Of a stretch of 17,661 nucleotides of DNA, positions 16,401-17,661 are shown piece after piece. Made by a program: the position numbers and the translations under genes. Below the pieces are notes generated by a model that saw nothing but the letters and a program-made list of their open reading frames with translations, ran no database searches and was not told the DNA's origin. Position 1 is the first letter of the stretch; every line of letters starts with the position of its first letter. The DNA comes from RGIG995 sp045542115 (GTDB taxonomy: Bacteria; Bacillota; Clostridia; Oscillospirales; UBA644): NCBI GenBank assembly GCA_045542115.1, contig JAZQKK010000032.1, positions 1-17,661 on the forward strand. Reading direction: 5' to 3'.

Positions 16401-17661
16401 CAACGTTTCCAACGGTTCTATCGATTTCCGCGGAAACGGCAAAGCCGTTATGTTCCGCTTGGATGATTCCGATTGTGCCTTGAATCTGACCGGCGGTGAA
16501 GTGACCGGTATCACCGGATACTTCCTGGGCTATGCTCCCGGATCTACGCCTGCCATTGCCAAGATTACGGCCGACGCGAAGGTTGATATTTACTATACGC
16601 AGGCGAAACATCTCGATCCCTTTGCTTCTAGCAGCGGGTTGACCGCGACTGACGTTGCCTCCAACATCTGGATGAAGAACTGTGCTTGGAGCGATGCAAA
16701 TCATTGGTTGACCACTTCCAACTGGACGAAGGAAGGCGTTTCCAACCCCAACGCGACCCGCGTTCTTCTGACCCTTGCCGACGGCAAGATTGTTGAATTG
16801 GATCTGAACAAGGAACGTACGTATGACAGCAACGGCGACTCGACTCCCGAATTGGCTCTGTCTGCGTCCGGGAACTTGTTGATTCTGGATGCAAATACAC
16901 TTTCCGCAGGCGTTGTTAAGAAGATGGAAGCCAACGGCGACCTGACTCTGAACATTCCTGCCAACGTTACCGTACATATCGGTGACGCTTCTGTCAATCA
17001 ACCCATTCTCTCTCAGGGTTCGCTGACCATCACCGGCGCCGGTACTCTGATTGCAAAGGGTTCCAACAACGTTATTTATGCAAAAGGCGATTTCGTCCTT
17101 GACGGCGCGATCGTACGTGCGGAAGGTCCCGTCGGAAACGTCACTGCGGTTGTTGCAACGAACGTTTCTATCCTGGACGGTTACCTGTCTTCTCAGGGTG
17201 CCATCAACGGTTCTCAGAGTCTGACCATTTCCGGTGACGAAGCTGTCTTCACGCCGGATAACGACAACGACCCCTCCAACGATTTCGATATGTCGAAATA
17301 CGTCAGCGGTACTTTTGTCGAAGCAAGCAACGAACACAACGTTATCCAGTCTTCCGGCGGTCTGTTGAAGATCGAAGGCGGTACGGCTCGCTCCACGGCG
17401 ACCGGAACCAACGCCTTCCGCGGACAGTCCATTCAGATGACCGACGGTAACGTTACCGTTGTAAACTCTCCCGACGGCGGCTTCCACGTTTCCACCGATA
17501 ACGGCGGAAATATCGAAGTCCTGGGCGGTGTTCTGAACATCAACGTCGGTAGCGGCGGTATTCAGAACTGGTCGAACAACGAAGCCCGTGCTTGCGGCGA
17601 TATTATCATCGGCGGCGACGCACAGGTTACCATTACGGCCAACAGCTACGGTATTAAGCAA
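13483..17661 (+). CDS. Giant secreted repetitive beta-helix surface protein (partial, runs off right edge)
   Basis: An open frame of 1393 codons with no stop before the window ends. ATG 13483 follows a strong AGGAGAG at 13471-13477. The N-terminus is a Sec signal peptide (MKKKLALILSIVLVLSVTVG) with likely cleavage after Ala35 (AYA-QQ) or near Ala29. The mature part is almost entirely short beta-strand repeats built on [IV]xGG turns, for example ISGGNVTV, ISGGKIAI, VSGGTITT, VKGGVLTT, VEGGELTA and LTGGEVTG. This is typical of right-handed parallel beta-helix proteins such as the Cthe_2159-like carbohydrate-binding family; that family link is a guess from motif style. A tryptophan-rich island (WSDANHWLTTSNW) lies near residue 1067. 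A block at residues 630-797 recurs near 1228-1393. Codons TTA, CTA and TCA are absent from codon 47 on, consistent with high expression. The anchor, if any, lies beyond the edge. Adhesion or glycan binding is an inference. Confidence 0.9.
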   Translation, partial: MKKKLALILSIVLVLSVTVGAFVLSTFAASGVAYAQQKATALWEATSAGNKATGFRVNTTATAEISGSGNLADLGVKNADGTDTTVTYAFQDGVLTLSGNGETVKIPNLNANGALWLVLNNVSIDGVIRMHNALGAVDNPTVDRPLIISSPVDANLNVKDYVTDTNVKGGMIINDVDTNNVIRNHGSIVILGDIGVNFPGAKGGDCISVHRNGVAKSLILAFGRPSAAGGQTPNSDSANNRILTQGATSGGELTITGDIFGRENVILTLVGRIYSSSCLNVRDGANVSVTLPATCTGSVLETNANQNIALTEDSTLRVYSSNAITTKEVTADETSLVYVENKGADGMSTYTFPVAGKYNVGADVISVSKNEAIVANSALSFERAADNATVTGSVIRYIDDDGAVRRLFDASGDDVISTIKDNNGTGTVSFDAKNSVVTINGVSGRQIRPNVNKDFTLKVVGENTFAATGAQVIWSFGTGAMTVADDGNAATVDKITVTGSQSYLLGAEDSNLTFAGAVDVTLSGGFGLIHAGSSKNITIQDNVKITIAAATGDAIYTGGAINVAGGTIVNNTGMVLLRSTNKIEVSGGTITTTGNGALLKGQGASSSVVVKGGVLTTPTTGAIIAGENDVKISNGYLSGGKIAGKGLVIEGDEAVFSEQGVYTADKYVSGTFVSTYGDHNVLGGYTNATGTAETEGLQIKGGTVRSTATASNAIRGDNVRISGGNVTVLGSPSGGIFTNEGNEDMVISGGKIAISVSGGSGIHMDPKSGFRATGNIVISDKADITINNTGSAAGIRNNVTGGSIKISGGNVNATVPGSYALFAPNLAISGGLTNATAGKDYAVYANNILVEGGELTAKSVVTSNWNGVVCATNSYEQTKGIVNIVLDAPNAGSGTAVALLMKADTATKADFAGGELNITQSGVGNASTRVYGIWSNNCDLNFKGTDVSIDLTQNAGTLDDYIAGIKTQKGYDINVSNGSIDFRGNGKAVMFRLDDSDCALNLTGGEVTGITGYFLGYAPGSTPAIAKITADAKVDIYYTQAKHLDPFASSSGLTATDVASNIWMKNCAWSDANHWLTTSNWTKEGVSNPNATRVLLTLADGKIVELDLNKERTYDSNGDSTPELALSASGNLLILDANTLSAGVVKKMEANGDLTLNIPANVTVHIGDASVNQPILSQGSLTITGAGTLIAKGSNNVIYAKGDFVLDGAIVRAEGPVGNVTAVVATNVSILDGYLSSQGAINGSQSLTISGDEAVFTPDNDNDPSNDFDMSKYVSGTFVEASNEHNVIQSSGGLLKIEGGTARSTATGTNAFRGQSIQMTDGNVTVVNSPDGGFHVSTDNGGNIEVLGGVLNINVGSGGIQNWSNNEARACGDIIIGGDAQVTITANSYGIKQ
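15370..15873 (+). repeat. Internal duplication in the surface protein, copy 1
   Basis: Residues about 630-797. It contains GYL, GDEAVF at 651-656, YVSGTF at 667-672 and KGGTVRSTATASNAIRG at 700-716, in the same order as copy 2. Similarity is at the protein level, with many silent and non-silent differences. Confidence 0.8.
17164..17661 (+). repeat. Internal duplication in the surface protein, copy 2 (cut by window edge)
   Basis: Residues about 1228-1393. It contains GYL, GDEAVF at 1251-1256, YVSGTF at 1273-1278 and EGGTARSTATGTNAFRG at 1298-1314. It has a six-residue Asp/Asn-rich insertion relative to copy 1. The offset of about 600 residues suggests a large module repeated at least twice. 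Confidence 0.8.

Noticed and set aside
13621..17661. Minus-strand open frame of 1346 codons opposite the surface protein
   Set aside because: It is aligned codon-for-codon with the sense gene, has no start or ribosome binding site context, and its residues are a low-complexity mirror of the sense repeats. It results from absence of TTA/CTA/TCA codons in the real gene.
15000..17661. Repeated short GG-rich units as a CRISPR or tandem DNA repeat
   Set aside because: The units are protein-level [IV]xGG motifs in one reading frame with irregular spacing and varied codons, not identical DNA repeats with spacers.

Overview
The window reads as chromosomal DNA of a Gram-positive, probably clostridial (Oscillospirales-like, gut-type) Firmicute. 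This is inferred from the moderate GC content, strong AGGAGG-type ribosome binding sites, consensus sigma-A promoters with 17-base spacers, short A/T-tailed terminators and many single-membrane lipoproteins with LxAC lipoboxes. The taxon is an inference; no rRNA gene is present. All genes that can be supported lie on the plus strand. The long minus-strand reading frames are codon-aligned shadows.

Layout. (1) 1-105: the 3' end of something ending in a tRNA-Ser-like CCA tail, then a terminator. (2) 126-2436: a consensus promoter drives two tandem paralogous lipoproteins, probably beta-propellers of unknown function. (3) 2478-5611: a complete polar amino-acid ABC importer operon (binding lipoprotein, permease, ATPase) with its own promoter and terminator. 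Its permease carries an unusual extra N-terminal extracytoplasmic domain, and a near-perfect hairpin separates the binding protein from the permease. (4) 5633-9419: a promoter, the Tex RNA-binding protein, a HAD-family (Cof-like) phosphatase and a lipoprotein, abutting or overlapping by one base. (5) 9494-12193: a promoter whose spacer is filled by a 16-base perfect palindrome, a second lipoprotein that looks like a diverged paralogue of the one before it, then a glycoside hydrolase family 2 enzyme whose ribosome binding site sits in a hairpin loop, then two hairpins. (6) 12333-13325: an AraC-family regulator with an N-terminal cupin, its own promoter and a terminator. (7) 13405-17661: a promoter and a very large secreted, repetitive beta-helix-type surface protein that runs off the right edge (1393 codons visible, no stop).

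How the parts fit. The importer operon is self-contained. The GH2 enzyme and the AraC regulator are the best candidates for a small sugar-utilisation unit: the enzyme is cytoplasmic and no sugar transporter is in view. The lipoprotein pairs and the giant protein are surface components. No CRISPR array, insertion sequence, phage gene or recognisable defence system is visible. The most unusual items are the permease fusion, the roughly 600-residue internal duplication in the surface protein, the promoter palindrome and the possible tRNA-end remnant at the left edge.
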